A stretch of DNA of 64,000 nt from Aquipuribacter nitratireducens (GTDB lineage Bacteria > Actinomycetota > Actinomycetes > Actinomycetales > JBBAYJ01), in assembly GCF_037860835.1 (NCBI RefSeq), contig NZ_JBBEOG010000010.1, positions 1 to 64,000 of the forward strand, read 5' to 3'. Shown piece by piece: positions 33,355 through 41,349 of the stretch (positions are counted from its first letter, which is position 1; each line of letters opens with the position of its first letter). The translations under genes and the position numbers were made by a program. The notes under the pieces were generated by a model, which searched no databases, was not told where the DNA came from, and saw only the letters and a program-made list of their open reading frames with translations.

Positions 33355-33362
33355 CGGTCCCC

Positions 33363-34223
33363 GTGCGCCTGCTCGTCGACCCCGGCTGCTGCCCCGCCGG
33401 TCGCGGCGCCGCCGAGGCCGTCCGCCGGGCCGGGGGGAAGGCGGTCGTGCGACCTGCGGCCCGCTCCGACCCCGACGCCGGCACGGCTCCCGCCACGGCC
33501 TGGGCGCCCCGGCTGGCCGCCGCGTGGGGGATCGCCGCGGACGTCGTCGGCCTGGTGGGTCGCGACGGGCGCGGCCTGCCCGTCGCGCTCGTCGACGAGC
33601 TCGCCCTGTGGGAGGACGCCGCGGCCGAGGTGGCCGCGGGTCGCGCCGACGCCGTCGTCGTGAGCGTGCCGCGGTCGCTGGAGCCGGCCCGCTTCGTCGC
33701 CGCGCCGCTCCTGGCCGCCCGGCTCCTCGACGAGCGGCTGGCGGGCCTCGCGGCGCGCGTGGGCGACGACCCCGTCGCCGCCTCGCTCGTCGCCGACCTC
33801 CTCGACCTGCGCGTCGTGGTCCGCGGTCTCCTCGAGGTGGCCGGGACCGCCGTCGTCGTGGGAGGCCTCGGCGAGCACGACGCGGCCCGCTGCGGCTGGC
33901 CGGTCGTCGGGCTGCCCCGCGTCCCTGCCCGGGCGCCCCTGGCGGCGCCGACCGCGACGGCCGGGCACCGCCGCGAGGAGGTGGCCGACGGCACCCGCTA
34001 CGTGTGGTGGTGCGACCTGCCCCGTGGCGCCCGGCCGGCCCTCGAGGTCGAGGGTGACGTGCTCCACGTCCGACCCCTCGGGGAGGACGCCGGCGCGACC
34101 AGCAGCGTGCGCCTGCCCGCGGCGCTCGCCCGCTGCACCACGGAGCGTGCGCGGCAGGTCGGATCCGGGGACGGCACGCGGCTCGAGCTGCGGCTGCGGC
34201 CCGACCCGGGGCTGTGGCGGTGA
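33363..34223 (+). CDS. ArsA/ParA-like protein lacking a P-loop
   Basis: The 286-aa protein lies where mycobacteria carry an ArsA-type ATPase (Rv2184c). The pattern fits this fold: RLLVDPGC at the N-terminus, WGIAADVVGLVG, ADAVVVSVPRSLEPARFVAAPLLAARLLDERLAGL, and a C-terminal beta domain (LEVEGDVLHVRPLG). At the Walker A position there is DPGCCPAGRGAAEA instead of a GxxGxGK(S/T) motif, so ATP hydrolysis is doubtful. The family assignment is inference from position and pattern. It follows the SRPBCC gene by 8 nt and overlaps the next gene by 4 nt. Confidence 0.6.
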   Translation: MRLLVDPGCCPAGRGAAEAVRRAGGKAVVRPAARSDPDAGTAPATAWAPRLAAAWGIAADVVGLVGRDGRGLPVALVDELALWEDAAAEVAAGRADAVVVSVPRSLEPARFVAAPLLAARLLDERLAGLAARVGDDPVAASLVADLLDLRVVVRGLLEVAGTAVVVGGLGEHDAARCGWPVVGLPRVPARAPLAAPTATAGHRREEVADGTRYVWWCDLPRGARPALEVEGDVLHVRPLGEDAGATSSVRLPAALARCTTERARQVGSGDGTRLELRLRPDPGLWR

Positions 34224-34600
34224 GCGGGACACCCGGCGCCGGTGGGCCGCCCGACGGTGTCGCCGCGCTCCTCGGTGCCGTGAAGACCGGCTGGCACGGC
34301 CTGGGCGGCGGGGACGCCGGCTCGTGCCCGGGCTGCCCCGTGTGCGCACTGGTCGACGGGGCGAACGGGCTCGAGGCCGAGACGGCGGCGCACCTGCACG
34401 CCGCCGGCTCCCACCTCGTCGCCGCGGGACGCGAGCTCCTCGCGGCGCTCGAGGGAGCCGCCCGGCAGACGCCGCACGGCGCCCGCCCCGCCCCGCCCCC
34501 CGCCCCCACCCCCGGGGACCCGGCGTCAGCACCGACCGGCGGCCGCAGGACAATCCCCGTCGTCCCACCCGACCCCGAGCCCGAGGAGCCCCCCGCATGA
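34220..34600 (+). CDS. small protein with CxxCxxC motif
   Basis: The 126-aa product has an N-terminal helical part (GVAALLGAVKTGWHGLGGG), a CPGCPVC cluster (about residues 36-42), a helix (ETAAHLHAAGSHLVAAGRELLAALEGAA), and a Pro-rich tail that is probably disordered. The three cysteines could hold a metal with another ligand. No named family is recognised. GTG 34220 overlaps the ArsA-like stop, and the stop overlaps the glucokinase ATG, so it is embedded in an operon. Confidence 0.7.
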   Translation: MSGTPGAGGPPDGVAALLGAVKTGWHGLGGGDAGSCPGCPVCALVDGANGLEAETAAHLHAAGSHLVAAGRELLAALEGAARQTPHGARPAPPPAPTPGDPASAPTGGRRTIPVVPPDPEPEEPPA

Positions 34601-35541
34601 GCGCGACCATCGGCGTCGACATCGGCGGAACGAAGATCGCCCTGGGGGTCGTCACCGACTCCGGCGAGGTCGTCGCCCGCACCCGGCGCGAGACGCAGCC
34701 GAACCGGCCCGAGGAGATCGTCTCCGCGCTCGCCGACGGCATCGCCGAGCTCAAGGCCGCCCACGAGGTGCAGGCGGTCGGGGTCGCCGCCGCCGGCTAC
34801 ATCGACGCCGCCCGCTCGACGGTGCTGTTCGCACCCAACCTCGCGTGGCGGGAGAACCCGCTCAAGCAGCAGGTCGAGGCGCTCGTCGACGTCCCCGTCG
34901 TCATCGAGAACGACGCCAACGCCGCCGCGTGGGGGGAGTTCCGCTTCGGCGCCGGCCGCGACGTCGACGACATGCTCATGCTGACGGTCGGGACGGGCCT
35001 CGGGGGCGGGCTCGTCGTCAACCGCCGCCTCGTCCGCGGCGCCCACGGGGTCGCCGCGGAGTTCGGGCACGTCCGCGCGGTGCCCGACGGGCACCGCTGC
35101 GGCTGCGGCAACCGCGGCTGCTGGGAGCAGTACACGTCCGGCACGGCCCTCGTGCGGGAGGCCCGCGAGCTCGCCGAGTCCGGGTCGCCGCTCGCCGTCG
35201 GCATGCTCGAGCGGGCGGGCGGCAAGGTGAAGCGGATCACGGGCCCGCTCGTCACCGACGCCGCGCGCGACGGCGACCCGATGGCGGTGGAGCTGCTCGC
35301 CGACCTCGGTCGCCAGCTCGGGACCGCGATCGCGAGCTTCGTCGCGATCCTCGACCCCGGCGTCGTCGTCGTCGGGGGCGGGGTGTCCGACGCCGGGGAC
35401 CTCCTGCTGGGGCCGGCGCGCGACGCCTACGAGCACGAGCTCACCGGCCGCGGCTTCCGGCCCGCCGCAGCGGTCGTGCGGGCCGAGCTCGGCAACGACG
35501 CGGGCCTCGTCGGTGCCGCCGACCTCGCCCTCGCGGACTGA
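34597..35541 (+). CDS. glk: ROK-family glucokinase
   Basis: The 314-aa sugar kinase has the N-terminal phosphate loop (GVDIGGTKIALGVV), the sugar-binding END region (VIENDANAAAWGE), TVGTGLGGG, and the ROK zinc motif EFGHVRAVPDG...CGCGNRGCWEQY. It phosphorylates glucose in the cytoplasm using ATP or polyphosphate. It is the main actinobacterial type of glucokinase. ATG 34597 overlaps the upstream stop (ATGA). Confidence 0.93.
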   Translation: MSATIGVDIGGTKIALGVVTDSGEVVARTRRETQPNRPEEIVSALADGIAELKAAHEVQAVGVAAAGYIDAARSTVLFAPNLAWRENPLKQQVEALVDVPVVIENDANAAAWGEFRFGAGRDVDDMLMLTVGTGLGGGLVVNRRLVRGAHGVAAEFGHVRAVPDGHRCGCGNRGCWEQYTSGTALVREARELAESGSPLAVGMLERAGGKVKRITGPLVTDAARDGDPMAVELLADLGRQLGTAIASFVAILDPGVVVVGGGVSDAGDLLLGPARDAYEHELTGRGFRPAAAVVRAELGNDAGLVGAADLALAD

Positions 35542-35547
35542 GCGGCC

Positions 35548-36213
35548 GTGACCGCCGCGACCGTCCGGGTCCTCGCCCTCGACGTCGACCGGCTGCGGGG
35601 CAGCCGTCCCGGCCTGCTGCGCGTGCTGCGCGACACCGCCCCGGACGTCGCGCTGCTCTCGCACGTGCCCGTCCACCCGCTCAGCCGGCACCGCCTCGGC
35701 GCCCTCGCCTCCGACGTCGGCCTGCTCGTCGCCGTCGGCGGGCCGGAGACGGCCGGGGCCGCGGTCCTCGTCTCCCTGCGGGCGGAGCCGACGGCGACGC
35801 AGACGTACCGCGGCGGGGGCGGCGGTGCCGCGCTCGCCGAGCTGCGGCTCACGGCCGGGCAGCGCTTCCGGGTGGGTGTCGTCGACACCCGCGGCGACGA
35901 CGAGGCCCGCGCGACGGCCGCCGGCGACGTCCTCGCGCTCCTCGGCCCGGGCGACGACACCCCGACCGTGCTCGCGGGCGACCTGCCCGGCAGCGCCGGC
36001 GGGGACGTCCTCGCGCGCCGTCTCGCCGACCTCACGCCGGGTACGGGCGCCACCACCCCCGCCGACCGGCCCCGCGTGCGCCCCCGCGGTCTCCTCGGCG
36101 GGGCCGCGACCGCCCGCCCCCTCGACCTGCCCGGCGCCGTCGGCGCCCGGCCCGACCTCCTATCGCGCGTCACGCCGTCCCGGCCCGACCTCGTCGAGCT
36201 CGTCCTGCCCTGA
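35548..36213 (+). CDS. EEP-fold (endonuclease/exonuclease/phosphatase-like) protein, degenerate
   Basis: The 221-aa protein follows the EEP fold pattern: VRVLALDVDRLRG...LLRVLRDTAPDVALLSHVPVHP, then beta-strand pairs, and PTVLAGDLPGSAGGDVL where active enzymes read V(A/V)GDFN. The canonical catalytic N/E of the first strands and the DxN pair are replaced (DVALLSH for DVLLLQE), so hydrolase activity is doubtful. It starts at GTG 35548, 6 nt after the glucokinase stop. It may be a pseudoenzyme; its ligand is unknown. Confidence 0.6.
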   Translation: MTAATVRVLALDVDRLRGSRPGLLRVLRDTAPDVALLSHVPVHPLSRHRLGALASDVGLLVAVGGPETAGAAVLVSLRAEPTATQTYRGGGGGAALAELRLTAGQRFRVGVVDTRGDDEARATAAGDVLALLGPGDDTPTVLAGDLPGSAGGDVLARRLADLTPGTGATTPADRPRVRPRGLLGGAATARPLDLPGAVGARPDLLSRVTPSRPDLVELVLP

Positions 36214-36250
36214 CGGTGCGGGGGTCCCGCTGCTGCCGGAGGCTGGGGGC

Positions 36251-37408
36251 GTGACCGGGGCACCGTGGGACCTCGTCGTCGTCGGCGCGGGGCCGGCCGG
36301 CTCGGCGGCCGCGCTCGCCGCCCTGCGGGTACGACCCGCGGCGCGGGTGCTGCTCCTGGACCGCGCCGACTTCCCCCGGGACAAGGCCTGCGGCGACGGC
36401 GTCGCCCCCCACGTCTTCGACGTGTGCGCCTCCCTCGGCGTGGCGGGCGTGGTCGACGACCACCGGCCCGTGCGGCGGCTCCACCTCGAGGTCCCCGGCG
36501 TCGCCGCGGTCAGCGGCGACATGCGCCGGCCCGCGCACGTCGTGCCCCGGCGCGTCCTCGACGCGCGGCTGCGCGGCGCCGCCCTGGCCGCCGGGGCGCA
36601 CCCGGGACGCGGCGTCGTCCGATCGGTGTCCACCGGCCCCGACGTCCGCCTGCTGCTGTCCGGCGGGCGGGCGGTGCACGCGAGGGCGGTCGTGGGCGCC
36701 GACGGGGCCGGGTCCGTGGTCCGCCGCTGCCTCGGGCTGCCCGGACCGGCGCCCCGCTCGACCGGGCTCGCCGTGCGCGGGTACGCGCCGGTGCGCCCGG
36801 ACCTCGCCGACGAGCAGCGCATCGTCTTCGCCCCCGGCGGCGCGCCGGCCTACGCGTGGTCGTTCCCCGTCGGGGACGGCCTCGCGAACATCGGGTACGG
36901 CGAGGTGCTCGGCGGTGGTGCCGTGCCGTCCCGGCGGCGCTACCTCCGGCGCCTGGAGGAGCTGCTGCCCGGCACCACGGCGGACGCCGTGGCGTGGCGC
37001 GGGCACCACCTCCCGCTGTCGAGCGACCGCGTGCGCCAGCCCGACGGGCCCGTGCTCCTCGCCGGGGACGCCCTGTCCCTCGTCAACCCGCTGACGGGGG
37101 AGGGGCTGTACTACGCCGTCCTGTCGGGGGCGTGCGCCGGCGCGGCGGCCGTCGCGCCGGGTGACCCGGGGCGCGGTCACCGCCGGGCGCTCGCCCGCCG
37201 GCTCGCCCGGCACCTGCGGCACACGACGGTGCTGCAGCGGCTGGTCCGCGTCCCGGCGGTGCTGCCGGCGGGCGTGCGCGCCGCAGCGGACCCCGGCGTG
37301 TTCGCCGACCTCGTCGAGGTCGGGCTCGGCCGGGGCCTGCTGACGACGCGCACCGCCACCGCGACGGCGCGGGAGGTCGTCGCGGGGCTCAGGTCTCCGA
37401 GCCGGTGA
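36251..37408 (+). CDS. geranylgeranyl reductase-family flavoprotein
   Basis: The 385-aa FAD enzyme has the Rossmann start DLVVVGAGPAGSAAALAAL and the family motif FPRDKACGDGVAPHVF. It also has VVGADGAGSVVRR and the FAD-ribityl motif GPVLLAGDALSLVNPLTGEGLYYA. Such enzymes reduce isoprenoid double bonds (for example menaquinone side chains or geranylgeranyl lipids). The GTG at 36251 follows a GGAGG site. Its 3' end overlaps the convergent TIGR00300 gene by 20 nt. With qcr genes nearby, a menaquinone-reductase (MenJ-like) role is possible but not shown. Confidence 0.85.
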   Translation: MTGAPWDLVVVGAGPAGSAAALAALRVRPAARVLLLDRADFPRDKACGDGVAPHVFDVCASLGVAGVVDDHRPVRRLHLEVPGVAAVSGDMRRPAHVVPRRVLDARLRGAALAAGAHPGRGVVRSVSTGPDVRLLLSGGRAVHARAVVGADGAGSVVRRCLGLPGPAPRSTGLAVRGYAPVRPDLADEQRIVFAPGGAPAYAWSFPVGDGLANIGYGEVLGGGAVPSRRRYLRRLEELLPGTTADAVAWRGHHLPLSSDRVRQPDGPVLLAGDALSLVNPLTGEGLYYAVLSGACAGAAAVAPGDPGRGHRRALARRLARHLRHTTVLQRLVRVPAVLPAGVRAAADPGVFADLVEVGLGRGLLTTRTATATAREVVAGLRSPSR

Positions 37409-38687
37409 GCTCCCGCGCGAGCGTCGCGCAGAACAGCCCGACGTCGGTGACGACGCCGCGGGCCTGCGCCGAGCCGCGGTCGGCGAGCTTCGTCACCGTC
37501 GCGGGGTTGATGTCGACGCAGACGAGCGGGATGTGGCTCGGCAGGACGTTGCCCGTCGCGACGCCGTGGAGCATGGTCGCGACGACGATGCAGAAGCCGA
37601 CCTCGCCCTTGTCGGGGGAGTGCAGCTGCGCCCGCATCGCGCGCTGGCCGTCGAGCACGTCGGTGCGGACGTCGGGCAGGGGCCCGTCGTCGCGGACGGA
37701 CCCGACGAGCACGAAGTCCTTCCCGCCCTCGACGAGGGCGTGCATGATCCCGCTCGTCAGCACCCCCTGCTCGACGGCGGCGGCGAGGGAGCCCGCCTGC
37801 CGGACCGCGTTGATGGCACGCAGGTGGTGCTCGTGGCCGTGCTCCACGCCGCGCCCGGCCGACAGGTCCACCCCGAGCGACGTGCCGTAGATCGCCTGCT
37901 CGACGTCGTGGGTCGCGATGGCGTTGCCGCCGAAGAGGACGTCGACCCAGCCGCCGCGCACGAGCGCCGCGACGGAGGGCGCCGCACCGGTGTGGACGAC
38001 CGCGGGGCCGAGGACCCACAGGATGCGCTGGCCGCGCTCCTTGACCGCGCGCATCTCCTCCGCGATCTGGCGGACGACGAGAGCCTGGGGCTTCTCGCTG
38101 CTCACCTCCGACTGCATGAACGTGAACCCGGAGTCGTCGCCCGCCTCGCGGGGCGGCGGGGTGACGCGCACCCCGGCGGCGCCGCTCACGATCCTCGACC
38201 CCGCCCTCACGTCGCTCACCGGGACGGTGCGCACCGAGCGGACCACCGCCGCGTCGCCCTCGCCCTCGAGCTCGCCCTCGAGCTCGACGACGATCCCGCA
38301 GTCCATCTCGGGGTTCTCCACGGGGTGCCACGTGCCGGCGACCCGCACCTGGGTGGGCAGGTTCGTCGTCGCGTAGAAGTCGGCGGGGAAGACGCCGTCC
38401 CGCTCGACGGTCGTGAGGCGCGCCGGCTCGACCTCGACGAGGTTCGCGCCGTGGGTGTGCAGCCGCATGACGACGGAGTCGAGGGTGGCGGCGTCGGGGG
38501 CCGTCACGGCGATGCGGACGGTCGAGGGGTCGTCGTGCTCCTTGCCGACGTCGAAGCGCACGACCTCGTAGTCGGCGCCGAGGGCGCGGACGTCGTCGAG
38601 GACGCGGGTGAACAGGCCGGTGTCGAGCACGTGGCCGGTGAGCTCGACGAGCTCACGCGGTCCGCCCGAGGGGTGTCGTGTCGTCAC
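37389..38687 (-). CDS. TIGR00300 (LOR/SDH-type, ornithine cyclodeaminase-like) protein
   Basis: The 432-aa protein matches the conserved LOR/SDH region that forms the C-terminal half of cyanobacterial ArgZ/AgrE and the stand-alone archaeal ornithine cyclodeaminase. The N-terminus reads ELTGHVLDTGLFTRVLDDV. Next come a DCGIVVE segment and WVLGPAVVHTGAAPSVAALVRGGWVDVLFGGNAIATHD. The C-terminal Rossmann-like half ends VCVDINPATVTKLADRGSAQARGVVTDVGLF. NAD-dependent conversion of ornithine to proline and ammonia is the known activity of relatives. The arginine dihydrolase half of ArgZ is absent. The start is GTG 38687. Confidence 0.8.
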   Translation of the reverse strand: MTTRHPSGGPRELVELTGHVLDTGLFTRVLDDVRALGADYEVVRFDVGKEHDDPSTVRIAVTAPDAATLDSVVMRLHTHGANLVEVEPARLTTVERDGVFPADFYATTNLPTQVRVAGTWHPVENPEMDCGIVVELEGELEGEGDAAVVRSVRTVPVSDVRAGSRIVSGAAGVRVTPPPREAGDDSGFTFMQSEVSSEKPQALVVRQIAEEMRAVKERGQRILWVLGPAVVHTGAAPSVAALVRGGWVDVLFGGNAIATHDVEQAIYGTSLGVDLSAGRGVEHGHEHHLRAINAVRQAGSLAAAVEQGVLTSGIMHALVEGGKDFVLVGSVRDDGPLPDVRTDVLDGQRAMRAQLHSPDKGEVGFCIVVATMLHGVATGNVLPSHIPLVCVDINPATVTKLADRGSAQARGVVTDVGLFCATLARELTGSET

Positions 38688-38690
38688 GGG

Positions 38691-39380
38691 TCACACGATG
38701 GCACCGTCGTCGGGGTCGTCGCGGTCACGGCTGTGCGGCAGGCGCCACACGAGGTACGTGAAGCCGGCGACGACGGCGACGACGAGGGTGCCGAGCACCC
38801 ACGCGGGCACGCTGTCCCAGAACAGGGCGCACAGCAGCAGGAGGAGCGGCCCCACGAGGACCGACGTCCACGCGGCCCGGTTCGCGAGCCCGACCGGCCG
38901 TGGCAGGGGCGGCGGCACCGGGGGCACGAAGTGGGCGCCGTCCGGGCCGTGCACCGCGCGCTCGACCTCGCGGTCGATGCGGGCGTGCCGCTCGGCCGCC
39001 GTCTCGAAACGGGGACCGAACGGCGGCTGCGGCACACCACGCGGCGGGGGGGCCGGGGCGTCCTCGGGCGGCTCCTCGTCGCGCACGAGGTCGAGCGCCT
39101 CGAGGTCGGCGGCGGCGGCGCGCCAGCGCGGGTCGTCGTCGTCGAGACCGTGGTCCGCGGTCTCGTCACCGTCACGGTCGGCGGGGGCCGGGGGCCCGGC
39201 GTCGTCGTCGCGGTGGACCTCGAGCCGGTCGCCCGCCTCGGGGCTCGCGTCCACCAGCCGCGGCGGCGGGGCCTCGTCGTCGTGGAAGTGCGCGACGATC
39301 GCGGCGAAGCGCGCGTCGACGTCGAGGGGGAGGTCGCGGCCCTCCGTGCCGCGCCGGTCCTCGGCGTCGTCGGAGCTCAC
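38691..39380 (-). CDS. membrane protein with acidic N-terminal region
   Basis: The 229-aa product has a long acidic, Asp/Pro-rich cytosolic region (about residues 1-150) containing one helical phrase (RWRAAAADLEALDL). It ends with two membrane helices (WTSVLVGPLLLLLCALFW and VLGTLVVAVVAGFTYLVW). GTG 39380 overlaps the esterase stop, so the two are co-translated. Proteins of this layout often accompany the esterase and aroG in actinobacteria. No function is known to me. Confidence 0.7.
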   Translation of the reverse strand: MSSDDAEDRRGTEGRDLPLDVDARFAAIVAHFHDDEAPPPRLVDASPEAGDRLEVHRDDDAGPPAPADRDGDETADHGLDDDDPRWRAAAADLEALDLVRDEEPPEDAPAPPPRGVPQPPFGPRFETAAERHARIDREVERAVHGPDGAHFVPPVPPPLPRPVGLANRAAWTSVLVGPLLLLLCALFWDSVPAWVLGTLVVAVVAGFTYLVWRLPHSRDRDDPDDGAIV

Positions 39381-40147
39381 GCCGTCACCTCGTCCCGTGC
39401 CGCGCCGGCCGTGACCCGGCGGACGTGCTCGAGGGACGCCTCGAGGACCCTCGGCGCGTCGTGGTCGAGCGTCGCGACGTGGTAGGAGTCCGGCAGGACG
39501 ACCTCGCGGACGTCGCGCGAGGTGACCCCGGCGAGGACCGCCGCGCTCGAGGACGCCGGGACGACGTGGTCGACGGCGCTGCGCAGCAGCAGGATCGGCT
39601 GCGTGACCCGCGACAGGTCCCCCCGCACCGCGCGCCACAGGTGCGTCATCGACCACAGCGCGTGGAGCGGGGTGCGGTCGTAGGCGAGCTCGTGACGGCC
39701 CTCCTTGCGGATGTCGTCGGCGATGCCCGGCAGCGACGGGACGAGGTGCCGCAGCACGGGCAGCGCGACGAGGCGCGGGTCCTCGAGCAGCACGGCCGGG
39801 TTGACGAGCACGAGCCCGGCGACCTCGTCGGGGTGCTCCTGCGCGAGGCGCAGCGCGAGGGCGCCGCCGTTCGACATGCCGGCGACCACGACCGTGTGGT
39901 CGCGCGCCAGCGCGAGCAGCTCCCGCTCCGCGCACGAGTACCAGTCCTGCCAGCGGGTCCGGTTGCACTCCTGCCACGTGGTGCCGTGGCCCGGCAGCCG
40001 CGGCAGCCGGACGGTGAGCCCGGCGGCGGCGTGGTGCTCGGCCCAGTCGCGCAGCGACTGGGGGGTCCCGGTGAAGCCGTGGAGCAGCAGGACGGCCACG
40101 TCGCCGCCGTCGGCCTGGAACGACTCTGCTCCGGGGAGGATCGGCAC
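39377..40147 (-). CDS. alpha/beta-hydrolase (carboxylesterase/monoacylglycerol lipase-like)
   Basis: The 256-aa hydrolase has the oxyanion region LLLHGFTGTPQSL, the nucleophile elbow GMSNGG, the acid in LLRSAVDHVVP, and the histidine in DSYHVATLDHD, a complete Ser-Asp-His triad. The size and the GFTGTPQS phrase match Est30-type carboxylesterases. The GTG at 40147 is divergent from plsC, with a 142-bp gap. The substrate is likely a short or medium acyl ester. Confidence 0.88.
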   Translation of the reverse strand: MPILPGAESFQADGGDVAVLLLHGFTGTPQSLRDWAEHHAAAGLTVRLPRLPGHGTTWQECNRTRWQDWYSCAERELLALARDHTVVVAGMSNGGALALRLAQEHPDEVAGLVLVNPAVLLEDPRLVALPVLRHLVPSLPGIADDIRKEGRHELAYDRTPLHALWSMTHLWRAVRGDLSRVTQPILLLRSAVDHVVPASSSAAVLAGVTSRDVREVVLPDSYHVATLDHDAPRVLEASLEHVRRVTAGAARDEVTA

Positions 40148-40289
40148 GTGTCGATGGTCGCACGCCGGGCGGTCGCGGCACCACGGGTTGACGCCGTCCC
40201 CGACGGGTGTGACACGAGGTGCACCCGCACGACACACTGGCCGCCGCACGGGCGCCCCGGCCCGGGCGCAGCGACGGAGGTGGGCCACG

Positions 40290-41318
40290 GTGTCGGTGGC
40301 GTTCTACTGGATCCTCTACTCGATCCTCGGTCCGGTGCTGCGCTCGCTGTTCCGGCCGTGGGTGCGGGGCGGGGAGTACGTCCCGGCGACGGGCGGCGCG
40401 ATCCTCGCCTCCAACCACCTCTCGTTCTCCGACTCGATCTTCCTGCCGCTCATGCTGCGCCGTCGGCTCACGTTCCTCGCGAAGGCGGAGTACTTCACCG
40501 GCACGGGCGTGAAGGGCCGCGCCAAGGCGATGTTCTTCAAGGGCGTCGGGCAGCTGCCCGTCGACCGCAGCGGCGGCAAGGCGAGCGAGGCGGCCCTGCG
40601 CTCGGGGCTCCGCGTGCTGCGCCGGGGCCAGCTGCTCGGCATCTACCCCGAGGGCACGCGCTCCCACGACGGGCGCCTGTACCGGGGCAAGACCGGCGTG
40701 GCGAAGATGGCGCTCGAGAGCCGGGTCCCCGTCATCCCCGTCGCCATGATCGGCACCGACAAGGTCCAGCCGATCGGGCGGAAGATCCCGAAGATCCACC
40801 GGGTCGGCATCATCATCGGCCGCCCCCTCGACTTCTCCCGCTACGACGGCCTCGCCGACGACCGCCACGTCCTGCGCTCGGTGACCGACGAGATCATGTA
40901 CGAGCTCATGCGGCTGTCCGGGCAGGAGTACGTCGACGAGTACGCGAACGTCGTCAAGGAGCGGGCCGCCGCGGAGAAGCGGGCGAAGGTGGTGGGGGAG
41001 GTCCTCGGGCGCGTCGAGCGCATCACCGGCCGCGACACCTCCCAGCTGTCGGCGCAGCTGTCGGGTCTCTCCGAGCGCTGGTTCGGCGACGACCTGTCTC
41101 CCGGCGACTACACGAGCCGGCGTCCCGACGGCACCGACGCGCTCGACGAAGCCGACGCGCGCGCCGTCCTGCCGCACGACGACGCGGACGACGAGGCGGA
41201 CGACGCGGCGGACGACGGTCACGACGACCAGCCGGACGCTTCGCCGGACGCCGAGCGCGACGACCGCCCGGACGCCGGACGGGACGCGGAGCGGGACCAG
41301 CGGGCGGACCGCGCCTGA
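40290..41318 (+). CDS. plsC: 1-acyl-sn-glycerol-3-phosphate acyltransferase-like (PlsC family)
   Basis: The 342-aa enzyme has the acyltransferase HX4D box in SNHLSFSD, the glycerol-phosphate site YPEGTRS, and VIPVAMIGTDKV, with an N-terminal hydrophobic helix. It acylates a lysophospholipid or a related lipid at the membrane (compare Rv2182c in the same neighbourhood). After about residue 270 comes an unusual disordered tail very rich in Asp/Ala/Arg (DDEADDAADDGHDD, DAERDDRPDAGRDAERD). The GTG at 40290 has GGAGG 8 nt upstream. Confidence 0.88.
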   Translation: MSVAFYWILYSILGPVLRSLFRPWVRGGEYVPATGGAILASNHLSFSDSIFLPLMLRRRLTFLAKAEYFTGTGVKGRAKAMFFKGVGQLPVDRSGGKASEAALRSGLRVLRRGQLLGIYPEGTRSHDGRLYRGKTGVAKMALESRVPVIPVAMIGTDKVQPIGRKIPKIHRVGIIIGRPLDFSRYDGLADDRHVLRSVTDEIMYELMRLSGQEYVDEYANVVKERAAAEKRAKVVGEVLGRVERITGRDTSQLSAQLSGLSERWFGDDLSPGDYTSRRPDGTDALDEADARAVLPHDDADDEADDAADDGHDDQPDASPDAERDDRPDAGRDAERDQRADRA

Positions 41319-41337
41319 GGCACCTCGGCGCGCCTCC

Positions 41338-41343
41338 TACCCT
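41338..41343 (+). promoter_or_regulatory. -10 element of aroG
   Basis: TACCCT lies 6 nt before the aroG GTG at 41350, predicting a leaderless mRNA. The metF promoter at 52455 uses the same hexamer and spacing. Confidence 0.6.
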
Positions 41344-41349
41344 GGAGGG

